A stretch of DNA of 49,994 nt from Pseudomonadota bacterium. Its GTDB lineage: Bacteria; Desulfobacterota; Desulfarculia; Adiutricales; JAGVGV01. Location: positions 1-49,994 of the forward strand of contig JAHJTB010000089.1 of the NCBI GenBank assembly GCA_018830135.1, given 5' to 3'. The position numbers and the translations under genes are program-made. The notes under the pieces were generated by a model. It had not been told where the DNA came from. It saw only the letters and a program-made list of their open reading frames with translations, and did not search any database. Positions 1 to 8,974 of the stretch are shown here, in pieces. Within the stretch, counting starts at the first letter, position 1; every line of letters begins with the position of its first letter.

Positions 1-1548
1 GGAAAAGCCGGGGGAAAATATCAGGTCGAAGGTCTCCCGATCGGACAGTTGGGCCTCCGCGCCGATCAGTTTTCGCTCGACGGCCCGGGCCCGGATGCGC
101 TCGAGGTCCAGGCCGGCCCCGTCGTCCTGGATCTGGATGAGGACGTTGGCCCCGGAGTGGACGGCCGAAATTCGCAAGGTGCCTTGCGGGGGCTTGCCCG
201 ATGCCCGCCGGACCTCCGGGAGTTCGATTCCGTGGTCGATGCTGTTGCGGATAAGGTGGACCAGGGGGTCGTTGAGCCGCTCGATGACCGTCTTGTCCAG
301 TTCGGTCTCCTCCCCCTCGGTGACCATTTCCAGGTCCTTGCCCAGTTCGTTGGACAGATCGCGCACCAGCCGCCTGAACTTGCTGAACAGGGTCCCGATG
401 GGCACCATGCGGGTGCTCATGGCATTGTCCCGCAGTTCCGCTGTCAGCCGTTCGACCTCCTCGGCAATGAGCAGCAGGGAGGGATCGTCCCGGCCGGCGG
501 CGGTCTGGCTCAGGCGGGCCTGAACCGTGACCATCTCCCCGACCAGGTCAACGAGCTTGTCCAGGCGGTCCGAAGGGACCCGGATGCTGGTGACGTCCGC
601 CTTCCGCTGCCTCTGTTCCCGGACCTCCCGGACGTGCTGCTGTTCGAGCAGGGCGGACTGGACCCGATCCGGGGTGACGACTCCGGCCTCGACCAGCATC
701 TCTCCGATATGCCGCTGGGACACCAGCGTCTTTTCCAGGTCCGCCGCGGTCAGGTCCCCCCGCTCGATCAGTATCTCTCCCAGCCGCTTGTAACTCGCCT
801 CCTCCTCGAAACGTCCCTGCTCGTCAATGACGTCGATGTTCAGATCGCAGTCGTCCTCGACGAAAATGAAGACGTCCTTGATGGCGTCGATCCCCCGGGC
901 CGTGGTCAAGATCACGTCCCAGTAGGTGTAGCAGGCCTCGGGGTCGAAGACGTCCAGGCCGGGAATGTGGTCGGTCTGGGCCACGACCCGGGACTGTCCC
1001 AGTTCCTTTAGTTCGTTGAGCAGGAGAACCGGGTTGGTGCCCCGGCTGAAAATATCGGTATGGGGCCGGAACCGGATCCGGTAGGTCACCTCGTTGCCCC
1101 GCACGGCTTCAGGCGGGGCCGGCTTCCCCTCGTCGGCCGGGTCTTCTTCCGGCTGCCGCGCCCCCCGGTTCTTGTCCCTGAAAGCCGCTTCCAGGGCACG
1201 GGTCCGGGCTTGGTCCGGCGGTTCGCCTCCGTCCGCGGCATCGACCATGACCTTGATCTGATCCCGGGCGGCCAGGGTCAGGTCGATCAGGTCCCTGCCC
1301 GTTTCAAGCCGGCCGGATCGAACCATGTCCCAGGCGGTCTCCACCTCATGGGTGAAAGCGGCGATGTCGTCGAAGCCGAACATGGCCCCGGAACCCTTGA
1401 TGGTGTGCATGGCCCGGAAAATCCGGCCGATCAGTTCCTCGTCATCCGGACGTTCCTCCCATTCCAGCAGGGAGGTTTCCAGTTCGGCCAGGAGTTCGTG
1501 GGCCTCTTCCTTGAACGCCAGGCGGTGGATATCCATCTCGTTGGTCAT
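1..1548 (-). CDS. cheA: Chemotaxis histidine kinase CheA (C-terminus cut by window edge)
   Basis: CheA autophosphorylates on its N-terminal Hpt histidine and passes phosphate to CheY. I translated this frame by hand because the ORF track omits it (no stop before the edge). The Hpt domain opens the protein with the phosphoacceptor in AMHTIKGSGAMFGF. A middle region (IFSRGTNPVLLLNELKELG) resembles the one between Hpt and kinase in deltaproteobacterial CheA proteins. The dimerisation segment follows, then the N-box HLIRNSIDHGIE, the G1 box DDGAGL and the G2 box FSPGFS. The CheW-like end lies off the window. The ATG overlaps the cheY stop as ATGA, so the two are probably translationally coupled. 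The soluble partner protein upstream suggests this system need not control flagella; that is inference. Confidence 0.95.
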   Translation of the reverse strand, partial: MTNEMDIHRLAFKEEAHELLAELETSLLEWEERPDDEELIGRIFRAMHTIKGSGAMFGFDDIAAFTHEVETAWDMVRSGRLETGRDLIDLTLAARDQIKVMVDAADGGEPPDQARTRALEAAFRDKNRGARQPEEDPADEGKPAPPEAVRGNEVTYRIRFRPHTDIFSRGTNPVLLLNELKELGQSRVVAQTDHIPGLDVFDPEACYTYWDVILTTARGIDAIKDVFIFVEDDCDLNIDVIDEQGRFEEEASYKRLGEILIERGDLTAADLEKTLVSQRHIGEMLVEAGVVTPDRVQSALLEQQHVREVREQRQRKADVTSIRVPSDRLDKLVDLVGEMVTVQARLSQTAAGRDDPSLLLIAEEVERLTAELRDNAMSTRMVPIGTLFSKFRRLVRDLSNELGKDLEMVTEGEETELDKTVIERLNDPLVHLIRNSIDHGIELPEVRRASGKPPQGTLRISAVHSGANVLIQIQDDGAGLDLERIRARAVERKLIGAEAQLSDRETFDLIFSPGFS

Positions 1549-1910
1549 CCCAGCACCTTTTTGATCACGGCGACAAGCTGTTCCGGCTTGAACGGCTTGA
1601 CGATCCAGCCCGTGGCCCCGGCGGATTTGCCTTCCTGTTTTTTGGTATCCTGGGACTCCGTGGTCAGCATGACGATGGGGATGAACTTGAAGCCGGCATT
1701 GGCCCTGAGTTGGCGAATCAACTCGATCCCGTCCATATTGGGCATGTTCAGGTCGGTAAGGACCATGTGGATCGGCCCCCCGTTGATCTTGGCCAGGGCG
1801 TCCCGGCCGTCGACCGCCTCGATTACGTTGTACCCGGCCTGTTTCAAGGTGAAACTGACCATCTGGCGAACGCTGTTCGAATCATCGACGGTCATTATGG
1901 TCTTGCTCAT
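1545..1910 (-). CDS. cheY: CheY-type single-domain response regulator
   Basis: A stand-alone receiver of about 121 residues, the likely phosphate acceptor of the adjacent CheA. It has the acidic pair in MTVDDSNSVR, the phospho-Asp in MVLTDLNMPNMDG, a Thr in VMLTTES and the Lys in IVKPFKP, so it looks fully functional. The ORF track starts seven codons earlier. I chose MSKTIMTVDD because its ATG overlaps the STAS-gene stop as ATGA, the same coupling used at its other end with cheA. Confidence 0.95.
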   Translation of the reverse strand: MSKTIMTVDDSNSVRQMVSFTLKQAGYNVIEAVDGRDALAKINGGPIHMVLTDLNMPNMDGIELIRQLRANAGFKFIPIVMLTTESQDTKKQEGKSAGATGWIVKPFKPEQLVAVIKKVLG

Positions 1911-2269
1911 GACGTCGTCCTCCTGGCCCACAGACAGCTATGGTCGCGGTCGAGATGGCACCCGGTATGCCTCGAAAATCCGGCCGCCTCGATCGCGCGG
2001 ACCAGAAACTCGGGATGGGGCCTTGTAAGGCTGAAGCACTTGTCCCCCGCCAGAGCCGTCCGGTGGGCCGAACAAAACAGTTGCAGGCCGGGCAAGGTGA
2101 TTTCGGTCACCGACTCCAGGTCGACCACGACCCGGTCGGCCTTGGACAGCGCGTCCGCCAGAGCGGCTCTCAACTCGGCGGCCCGCTCGATGTTCAGTTC
2201 TCCGGCCATGATGATTTGACCGGTCCGACTTTTTTCATCCCATTTAAATTCCACTCCGGCCTCCTCCAT
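1907..2269 (-). CDS. STAS-domain protein in chemotaxis operon
   Basis: A 120-residue single STAS domain (anti-sigma-factor-antagonist fold), with strands around GQIIMAGELNIERA and VVVDLESV followed by an amphipathic helix. STAS proteins usually carry a regulatory Ser in an IDSSGL-like motif; here the matching stretch is ITLPGLQLF, without Asp or Ser. It is therefore unlikely to be switched by the classical Ser phosphorylation and may act as a binding or scaffold protein. It lies between the CheZ/MCP-like gene (56 nt gap) and cheY (ATGA overlap), so it belongs to the operon. Its exact role is unknown. Confidence 0.8.
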   Translation of the reverse strand: MEEAGVEFKWDEKSRTGQIIMAGELNIERAAELRAALADALSKADRVVVDLESVTEITLPGLQLFCSAHRTALAGDKCFSLTRPHPEFLVRAIEAAGFSRHTGCHLDRDHSCLWARRTTS

Positions 2270-2325
2270 CTCGTCCGGCTGCGTTCCGGTCAGACCGCTT
2301 CAGGTCTTTCCCCCCGCAACCCCGC

Positions 2326-4266
2326 TTAAAACAGTTCCACGTTGTCTCCCAGGTCCTCATCGCCCGATTCCTCGGCTTCCTCCTCCGGCTTGGGCGCCGG
2401 TTCGCTGAACAGCTCAACCCCGTCGCCCAAATCCGTTTCCTCCTCCGTCGTGGCGGCCGGGTCCCCGAAAAGCTCGATCCCGTCGCCTAAATCCGCTTCC
2501 CCGGCCGACGTCTCCGGGGCAGGGGCATCGAACAGCTCGAAGCCGTCGTCAAGTATGTCGTCCCCTTGAGGCGTTGGGTCCGCCGGGCCCCCGCCGGCCG
2601 CCTTTCGGTCCTGACTGGTCAGGACGGCCTGATGGACCGCCCTTTCACTTTCCATGGTGTACCGGCTGGCCAGGGCCTCGAGGCCTTCTCCGGAGCCGGG
2701 TTCACCGGAGGACGGGTCCGCCGGGGTCTGCTCCAGAATCTCGCCCAGGCCGACCAGGGCCTCGCCGATCCGGGTTTCCACGCGGCGGTGCACGGTCACG
2801 CCGCCCAAGAGGTCCCGGATGTCCTCGGTCAGGGCCCGGCTCTTGCCCTCCACCTCGTTCATCATAACCAGCGAACGGCTGTTGGCCTGTCGGACGGCAT
2901 CGAGGACCTCGGTCAGTTCACCGACCGCCGCTTCGACTTCGGCCGTCCTGGATCGTTCCTTTCGCAACTGGCTCCTGGCTTCTTCGATGTCCCGGTGGAC
3001 GGCGGCCAGGGTGTCGGTGTACTGCCTGGCCTCGCCGGCGACATCCCGTATGGCCTCGGCCAGGATGTCCAGGGTCATCCCCTGCCGGCCGATCTTGGCG
3101 GCCCGGATCGTGGCGTTCAAGGCGATGAACTTGATCGAGTAGCCGCTGCCCTGAACGCCGGCTAAAAACTCGTTCATCACCTCGATAGTTTCGGCGACTG
3201 AAGCGACGGCGGTTTCGATTTCACGCCCGGCCGAGTCGTGCCGCCGCAAAGCGGCCGCCGCCTCGAGCATGTCACGCTCCAGCCGGTCCAGAAAGGACTC
3301 CCCCGCCCCCTCCTTTTGATTGACGAACTCCCTGGTCTCCCGACATCCCTGGTCCAGGCTCTCGGCCACCCGGTCCAGGTTTTTGAATATATTTCTCACG
3401 GCCGCGTTGAAATCGTCCCCGGCCTGACGAAGCAGGGCCGTCTGAAGCTCGCAGGCGCCCCGGAAGCCTTGGTTGTTTTCGTCTTCGACCAGGTCGGTCA
3501 AGGCGTCCTTGACGTGCTCCAGACGCTGGCGGGTGATGTCGTGGAACTGCATGGACATGACCACTTCGCCCACGCTTCGGCTGATCTGTTCCGAGCGTTC
3601 GCTTACACACCGGATCGCCTCGGATGAAGCGCTCTGTTTGGCCAACAGGTCGGACAGACTGGAAGCAACCAGGTCCAGGACCGCGCGGCCCTGACCGCTC
3701 TGTTTTTCATGGAAGTCTCGCAGCTTGGATAAAAGAGACTGGACCTGCCGGTCCAGGCTGTCCAGACTGTCCAGCACGTCGGACGCGCTTTGTCCGATCT
3801 GGGCGGACTGTCTGGCCACCTCGTCGGAAAGGAATCTGAAGCTCTGGCCGCCGCCTCTGAGGTGGGCGCTTTCGATCCGGGTCAGCGTGCCCAGGATATT
3901 CAGGGTCCGGGCCACCAGGCCGAAACGGCCGAATACGCGCCGGGAACGCTCCAGGCAACTCCGGACGCTTTCCAGCGCGGCCAGATCGCCTTGCAGGACC
4001 TCTTCCGAGGCCTTCATATAGCCGGTCATCCGGCCGGCCAGTTCCCGCAGGTCTTCCACCGTCCGGCCCATGGATTCGCCGGACAGCAGGCCGGCCAGGG
4101 ACTTCCCGGTCTCCGTCATGTCCGCGGAACGGCGGTAGACATCCTGGAGGCTCTCGCCCAGGGCCAGAAAATCATCCTCGGTGGAGACGGTCAATGTCCC
4201 GATCTCTTCCGCGATCCGCTTGAGCCGGTCTTCCCGGCTGGCCATCGGTCGGTCAAGCAAACTCAT
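2326..4266 (-). CDS. Soluble CheZ/MCP-like chemotaxis protein with repeated C-terminal acidic peptides
   Basis: A 646-residue protein with no membrane segment or ligand-binding domain, largely helical coiled coil. Near residues 235-255 it has QFHDITRQRLEHV, which matches the DxxxQ active-site pattern of the CheY-P phosphatase CheZ (DLTGQ in E. coli). Around residues 375-415 it has IKFIALNATIRAAKIG followed by LAEAIRDVAGEA, which resembles the CheA/CheW-binding hairpin tip of methyl-accepting chemotaxis proteins. The last 90 or so residues are acidic and carry four copies of an LGDGxELF-like peptide, the last at the extreme C-terminus. As first gene of the operon it may sense or scaffold and also remove phosphate from CheY. 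The dual role is inference; many databases would call it simply an MCP. Confidence 0.75.
   Translation of the reverse strand: MSLLDRPMASREDRLKRIAEEIGTLTVSTEDDFLALGESLQDVYRRSADMTETGKSLAGLLSGESMGRTVEDLRELAGRMTGYMKASEEVLQGDLAALESVRSCLERSRRVFGRFGLVARTLNILGTLTRIESAHLRGGGQSFRFLSDEVARQSAQIGQSASDVLDSLDSLDRQVQSLLSKLRDFHEKQSGQGRAVLDLVASSLSDLLAKQSASSEAIRCVSERSEQISRSVGEVVMSMQFHDITRQRLEHVKDALTDLVEDENNQGFRGACELQTALLRQAGDDFNAAVRNIFKNLDRVAESLDQGCRETREFVNQKEGAGESFLDRLERDMLEAAAALRRHDSAGREIETAVASVAETIEVMNEFLAGVQGSGYSIKFIALNATIRAAKIGRQGMTLDILAEAIRDVAGEARQYTDTLAAVHRDIEEARSQLRKERSRTAEVEAAVGELTEVLDAVRQANSRSLVMMNEVEGKSRALTEDIRDLLGGVTVHRRVETRIGEALVGLGEILEQTPADPSSGEPGSGEGLEALASRYTMESERAVHQAVLTSQDRKAAGGGPADPTPQGDDILDDGFELFDAPAPETSAGEADLGDGIELFGDPAATTEEETDLGDGVELFSEPAPKPEEEAEESGDEDLGDNVELF
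2329..2562 (-). repeat. Four degenerate peptide repeats in the C-terminal tail
   Basis: The DNA encodes DILDDGFELF, DLGDGIELF, DLGDGVELF and DLGDNVELF, separated by acidic, proline-containing linkers of 10-20 residues. The last repeat is followed directly by the stop codon. The pattern (acidic, then hydrophobic, ending in Phe) recalls the CheY-binding C-terminal peptide of CheZ; that comparison is inference. Confidence 0.85.
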
Positions 4267-4851
4267 TGTCGCGCTCCATGTCCACCTTCGCTGCCGGCCA
4301 TATTCATCTCAAGGATTCGCCGGGTCCGGGTTCGTCCCGCCCCACATTCCCGACCGGGCCTTACCCGTGATCAGGCGGCCTGACAGACGGGTCCTTGCGA
4401 GCGATCGTTCGAACGTCCCCGAAGCGTCATCAGAATTCGTGGTCTATCGCGAGTTTGGCGGTTGTCCGGTTCCGTGCAGTCAGCGGGGTTGGTCTCGGGT
4501 TGCCCGGCCCGCCAATAAATAGAGCAAATACCGTACCACTGAGGGGAAAAATATTTTTATGCTACAAATCAATATGTTATATTATTGCCGGGTTGACGAA
4601 ACCTGTCCGAATCCAACCTCGGACGTTCCGGAGTCCGCTCGGATCAGACATTTTCCAATTTTCCTGGACAAGCGTACCGGCCAAACGTCCAAAAGGTATC
4701 AAGCGGTCGATTCGGCCTGGGCAGTCTTACAGTAGTTGGGGGCGGTTTCAGGCCACCCTGGCGCGGCCTCTGTTCATTGTGGGATGACAGGCTTTCGGCA
4801 CGAGCGTCGAACCAAAGGCCCCACTCTAAGGGGATACCCCCAAAGGCGGCT
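4267..4851. other. Intergenic gap between kinase and chemotaxis operon
   Basis: I see no credible gene in these 585 bases. The listed plus-strand ORFs are GC-skew shadows. An AT-rich patch at about 4545-4590 is the likeliest promoter area for the minus-strand chemotaxis operon, but no good -35/-10 pair could be chosen. At the left-facing end of the kinase gene (about 4820-4858) two short hairpins (GCGGC TGAA GCCGC, and GGGG TAT CCCC) follow or overlap the stop codon, without a clear T-tract. Confidence 0.5.
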
Positions 4852-7800
4852 TCAGCCGCTGTTTATCATGGGCTTGATCTTTTGAAGGGGCATGACGACC
4901 TTGAACCCGAGTCCTCCGGAGCGGACCATCTCGATACGGCCGGCCAGCCGCCCCTGGACCAGGGCCTCGACCAGGTCCAGTTCCAGACCGCTCCTCCTGC
5001 CCGAGGCCGGCTGATCGGACAACCCGGCGCCATCACCGGTCACGGTCAGTTCCAGGCTGTTTCCGTGGACACGGGCCTCGACCCGGATCCGGCCCGGGCC
5101 TCCTTGTGGAAAGGCATGCTGGATGGAATGGGTGATCAGTTCGTTGACAACCAGACCGCAGGGCACGGCCTGGTCGATAATCACGCGCGGTTCGCCGCTG
5201 ATCTCGACTTGAAAGGCAATGCCCCGCCGGCCGGTCTGGTACAAACCGGACAGGGCGGCGACGAGTTTTTGCAGATAGGTTCCCAGGTCGATGGCAACCA
5301 TGGTTTCGGCGTCATAGAGCGACTCGTGAACCAGGGACATGGCGGCGATACGGCTTTGGGCCTCCTGAATGAAATCGAGGTCCCCCTTGCTGCGGGCTCG
5401 GGCCGCCTGGAGATTGAGCAGGCTGCTGATGACCTGCATGTTGTTTTTGACCCGGTGATGGACTTCCCGGAGAAGCACTTCCTTTTCCTTCAGCGCCGTC
5501 TCCAGCTTTTCCCGGGTCTGTCGGCGCTCGGTGACGTCGCTGATGAAATACAGGGCCGCCGGATTGCCTTCCCATTCGATGGGCACGCCGTTGACCTGGA
5601 CCCAGATCATGTGGCCTTTTTTATGGACGATCCGGGTTTCATAGTTCTGGGGCACGTCTTCTCCGGACAGCCTTTTCCGATACCGTTCCAGGATCAGTTC
5701 CCGGTCGTCCGGGTGGACGAACTCGATGAAGGGCCGCGCAAGGTCTTCATCCGCGGTGTAACCGGACAGCCGGCTGCCGCTGGGATTGATGTATTTGACC
5801 GCACCGTCCTGCAGGACGCAGATGATTTCATAGGCGTTTTCCACCAGGACCCGAAATTTCTCATCCGAGGCCCTCAAGGCCTCCCGTGCCCGTTCCCGCC
5901 CGGTAATATCCTCTCCTGAACTCAGGGTGCCGGTAACCCGGCCCGCGTCGTCCCGCAACAGCGCGTTGCGCCATCGGATAAGCCGTTCCCGGCCGTCTTT
6001 TCCGCGAATACGGCTTTCCACGAACCCCAGTTCTTGCACTTCTGCTTCCAGTAAACCCTTGAATTCCGATCCGGCCTTTTCTCGAACGTCCTCGGGCAGG
6101 CAGGTGTCGAACCAGTTGCGGCCGATCAGTTCCCGCCCTTCGTAGCCCAGGACCTGGTTACCCTTCCGGTTGATGAGCGTGACCCGGCCCTCCCGGTCCA
6201 GGGCCAGCAGGATGACTTCCACCACATCCAGGCATTTCCGGGCCAGACGGTTTTCATCGCCCGATCCTGTTTCGACCAGGGCTGCCTCCACTTCGGAGCA
6301 GACGCCGAAAGTACCCTGGAAGGCGCCGTTGGCGTCAAACAGCGGAATCCCGGACAAATGGACCTGGAGGCGGGTCCCGTCTTTCCTGATGAATACGATT
6401 TCATAGCTTCCCGACCTGCCCTCCCGCCGCTTGCGGAATTCCCGGCGCTGCATGTCCTGATAGCTCTTGTCCACGATTTTCAGTCCCGGATGGCCGATCA
6501 GTTCTTCCCGGGTGTAGCCCAACATCCGGCAAAGGTGCTCGTTGACCTGTTGAAACCGGCCTTGGGCATCGATATGGATCACTCCGTCATTGATGGTTTC
6601 GACCAGTCGGCGCAACCGGGCCTCGCTCTCCTTGAGCGCCTCATCCGTCAGCCTGCGGGCGGTAATTTCCCGGGTGCTGAATACGGCGCCCTGCTCCCGG
6701 CCCGCTTCGTCGAACAGAATCCGGCCCAGGGTCTCGAACCAGAGATACCGGCCGTCCTTGTGGCGCATGCGGTACTGGGCCTCGACGGGCTGGGGTTCCA
6801 GGGAAACTTGCCTTTCCTCGATGATGCGCGCCAGTTCCAACAGGTCATCCGGATGGACCAGGGCCACGATGGGCCGGCCGATCAGTTCACCTTCGTCGTA
6901 TCCGAGGATGGTCTGGTAGGATGGACTGACAAAGATAAAATTGGCCTCCTGGTCGCACATGGCGATCATGTCGGCGGTGTATTGGGTCACGAGCTCGTAT
7001 AGCGCCTCCTTTTCCCGGAGCGCGTCCTGGGCCTTCCTCCGATCGGTCACGTCCCGGGCGATGCCTCGAAAGCCGATGGGCTGGCCGGCCGAATCCCGGA
7101 CCAGGGAGGCGGACAACTCGTGATAGACCAGGGAACCATCCGGCAATACGGCATCGACCTGGACCTTCTTGGCCGGCTGGCCCGTGGTGTAAATCCGGTT
7201 GAAGGCGTTGAAAATCGTTTCCGATGATTCCGGAGTCATGTATTGGCGATAGTTGGCCCCGATGATTTCTTCTTTCGGGCGTTTGGCCAACTCATGAAAC
7301 CAGGGACTGATGAAGGTGTAGCTGCCTTTCAGATCGACTTCGAAATAGCCTTCATCGATACTGTCTGTAAGCGTCCGGTACTTGCGTTCGCTCTCGCGCA
7401 AGGCATCCTCGGTCCGTCTACGTTCCGTGACGTCCAGGGCCACGCCTCGGAAACCCACCGGCCGGTCGTCCCGGTCACGGATCAGGGAGATCGAAACCTG
7501 AAGGATTGTTTTGCGGCCATCCTTGGTCCTGCTGTCATACTCCAGGGCCTGAATCGGCTTCCCGGTGCGAAAGACCCGATTGTATTCGAGGTATACGGCA
7601 TCGGCCGTTTCGGCCGGGACATAATCCCGGTAATTCATGTTGAGGAGTTCCTCGTGGGGATAGCCGACGATCTCGCTGAAGGCCTGATTGAAAAAGAGCA
7701 GGTTCCCGGCCAGGTCGATCTCGAAATATCCCTCCTGCATACTCTCCAGGATGGTCCGGTATTTTTCCTCCTTTTCCTTCAACTCCGCTTCCGCCTGCAG

Positions 7801-8592
7801 GCGGCTGGTCACGTCCCGCAACACGGCCATGGTGGCCGGACGCCCCTGGTATTCAATCAGGTTCGACCGGCCCTCCATGATCATTCGCCGGCCGTCCCGG
7901 TTGATGAGGGGCACCTCGAACTGTTTCATGCCCGTATCGCCCCGCATGCGAGACTGGTGCATCTCGATCATCAACTCCCGGGCCTCCGGGGCCACCACCT
8001 CGGTGAAATGCCGATCCGCGGTGTCCGCGGTGGAATAACCAAGCATTTTTTCATAGGTCGGATTGCGGTACACGGTCTTACCGTCCTGGATGACCACGAT
8101 GGCGTCGTTCATGGATTCGGCCAGGGTCCGATACATGCCCTCGCTCTCCTTGAGGGCCTCCTCCATTTTTCGTCTTTCCGCGTCCACCTCGGCCACGTAC
8201 AAGGCCATCTCGATCGTGACCTTGAGGTCCCGGTCCTGGAAGGGCTTGAGCACGTAGCCGAAGGGCAGGGCCAGTCTGGCCTGCTTCAGCCTTTCCTCCT
8301 CGGCGTACGCGGTCACGAAAACAACCGGGACGTTCCAGCGGGATCGAAAAACTACCGCGGCGTTGATCCCGTCCATCTCACCGGCCAGAACGATGTCCAT
8401 CAGCACCAGATCGGGCGGGTCCTGTTCCGCCAGGTCCAGCGCCTCCTCGGCCGAAGCCGCGGTGGCCCGGACCGAATACCCGAACTCCCTGAGCCTGGCC
8501 TCCAGGTCCGAAGCAATGATAATCTCGTCTTCAACAATCAGGATTCGAGGTGATTTCAAAGCGGGTGCCCCCTTCTCGCTGACCCTCCGCAT
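4852..8592 (-). CDS. Hybrid sensor histidine kinase: REC, seven PAS, HisKA_2, HATPase
   Basis: A 1246-residue cytoplasmic kinase with no membrane segments. Residues about 15-130 form a receiver (IVEDEII, phospho-Asp in LVLMDIVLAG, Lys in VLKPFQ). Seven PAS domains follow, each introduced by a short helix such as LKESEGMYRTL, LKEKEEKYRTI or LRASDEKFRVL. Next is a HisKA_2-type phosphoacceptor, EVHHRVKNNMQVISSLLNLQ, and an ATPase domain. The N-box reads NELITHSIQHAFP, where NELxxNAxKHAF is usual, and the G1 region reads TGDGAGL instead of DNGxGL, so nucleotide binding may be altered. The receiver-first arrangement suggests input from another kinase. It has no adjacent partner; the chemotaxis operon downstream is a separate unit after a 585-nt gap. 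Ligands of the PAS domains cannot be told. Confidence 0.9.
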   Translation of the reverse strand: MRRVSEKGAPALKSPRILIVEDEIIIASDLEARLREFGYSVRATAASAEEALDLAEQDPPDLVLMDIVLAGEMDGINAAVVFRSRWNVPVVFVTAYAEEERLKQARLALPFGYVLKPFQDRDLKVTIEMALYVAEVDAERRKMEEALKESEGMYRTLAESMNDAIVVIQDGKTVYRNPTYEKMLGYSTADTADRHFTEVVAPEARELMIEMHQSRMRGDTGMKQFEVPLINRDGRRMIMEGRSNLIEYQGRPATMAVLRDVTSRLQAEAELKEKEEKYRTILESMQEGYFEIDLAGNLLFFNQAFSEIVGYPHEELLNMNYRDYVPAETADAVYLEYNRVFRTGKPIQALEYDSRTKDGRKTILQVSISLIRDRDDRPVGFRGVALDVTERRRTEDALRESERKYRTLTDSIDEGYFEVDLKGSYTFISPWFHELAKRPKEEIIGANYRQYMTPESSETIFNAFNRIYTTGQPAKKVQVDAVLPDGSLVYHELSASLVRDSAGQPIGFRGIARDVTDRRKAQDALREKEALYELVTQYTADMIAMCDQEANFIFVSPSYQTILGYDEGELIGRPIVALVHPDDLLELARIIEERQVSLEPQPVEAQYRMRHKDGRYLWFETLGRILFDEAGREQGAVFSTREITARRLTDEALKESEARLRRLVETINDGVIHIDAQGRFQQVNEHLCRMLGYTREELIGHPGLKIVDKSYQDMQRREFRKRREGRSGSYEIVFIRKDGTRLQVHLSGIPLFDANGAFQGTFGVCSEVEAALVETGSGDENRLARKCLDVVEVILLALDREGRVTLINRKGNQVLGYEGRELIGRNWFDTCLPEDVREKAGSEFKGLLEAEVQELGFVESRIRGKDGRERLIRWRNALLRDDAGRVTGTLSSGEDITGRERAREALRASDEKFRVLVENAYEIICVLQDGAVKYINPSGSRLSGYTADEDLARPFIEFVHPDDRELILERYRKRLSGEDVPQNYETRIVHKKGHMIWVQVNGVPIEWEGNPAALYFISDVTERRQTREKLETALKEKEVLLREVHHRVKNNMQVISSLLNLQAARARSKGDLDFIQEAQSRIAAMSLVHESLYDAETMVAIDLGTYLQKLVAALSGLYQTGRRGIAFQVEISGEPRVIIDQAVPCGLVVNELITHSIQHAFPQGGPGRIRVEARVHGNSLELTVTGDGAGLSDQPASGRRSGLELDLVEALVQGRLAGRIEMVRSGGLGFKVVMPLQKIKPMINSG

Positions 8593-8700
8593 GTCCGTCG
8601 GGCGCTCGACATCCGGGACCGGCCAGGGATTCGACTTGCCTGTCCTTGACGAAAACAGGATGCCGCATCCGGCGCACAGGTATCCGCTTGGTATTGCCCC

Positions 8701-8728
8701 CGTAGAAAAAATCGGTCTTTTTTCTACG
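8701..8728. other. Perfect AT-rich inverted repeat upstream of the kinase gene
   Basis: CGTAGAAAAAA and TTTTTTCTACG form an 11-bp perfect stem around a 6-nt loop, about 110 nt before the kinase start. It could be an operator, or a terminator-like leader hairpin able to work on either strand because the T-run is within the stem. Nothing else in this GC-rich gap resembles it. Confidence 0.6.
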
Positions 8729-8894
8729 TGCCGATGCCCTGCCCTGATATTGATAGTTCATCCAAGGGATGTCAAGGGGCCAGGAGGCTGAGGGCCTGCC
8801 GGGTTTCGGAATAAGGTTGACTTGAACAAACGGGATGGACTACCATAACCATATCTCTTTAATTGGTTGGTTTTAAAACAAGTTCGGGATCAAT

Positions 8895-8952
8895 GCTTCG
8901 ACGGACCGCCAAGCGGTCCACCGCTTCGAGCCCTTTGCCATTATGGGCTTCG
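8895..8952. repeat. Hairpin cluster next to palindromic repeat A
   Basis: GGACCGC CAA GCGGTCC (8903-8919) is a perfect short hairpin. It is followed by TTCGAGCCC and GGGCTTCGAA, which pair with a one-base bulge around an 11-nt loop. Together with repeat A just downstream this resembles a compound repetitive palindromic cluster. No gene is visible here. Confidence 0.5.
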
Positions 8953-8974
8953 AATCGCGGGCGTCCGGAACGGC

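Noticed and set aside
49-1011. 320-aa plus-strand ORF at the left edge
   Set aside because: It is antisense to cheA, whose Hpt, N-box, G1 and G2 motifs are clear on the minus strand.
2329-2562. CRISPR-like or DNA-level tandem repeat
   Set aside because: Repeats are degenerate in DNA and are explained by peptide repeats in the protein tail.
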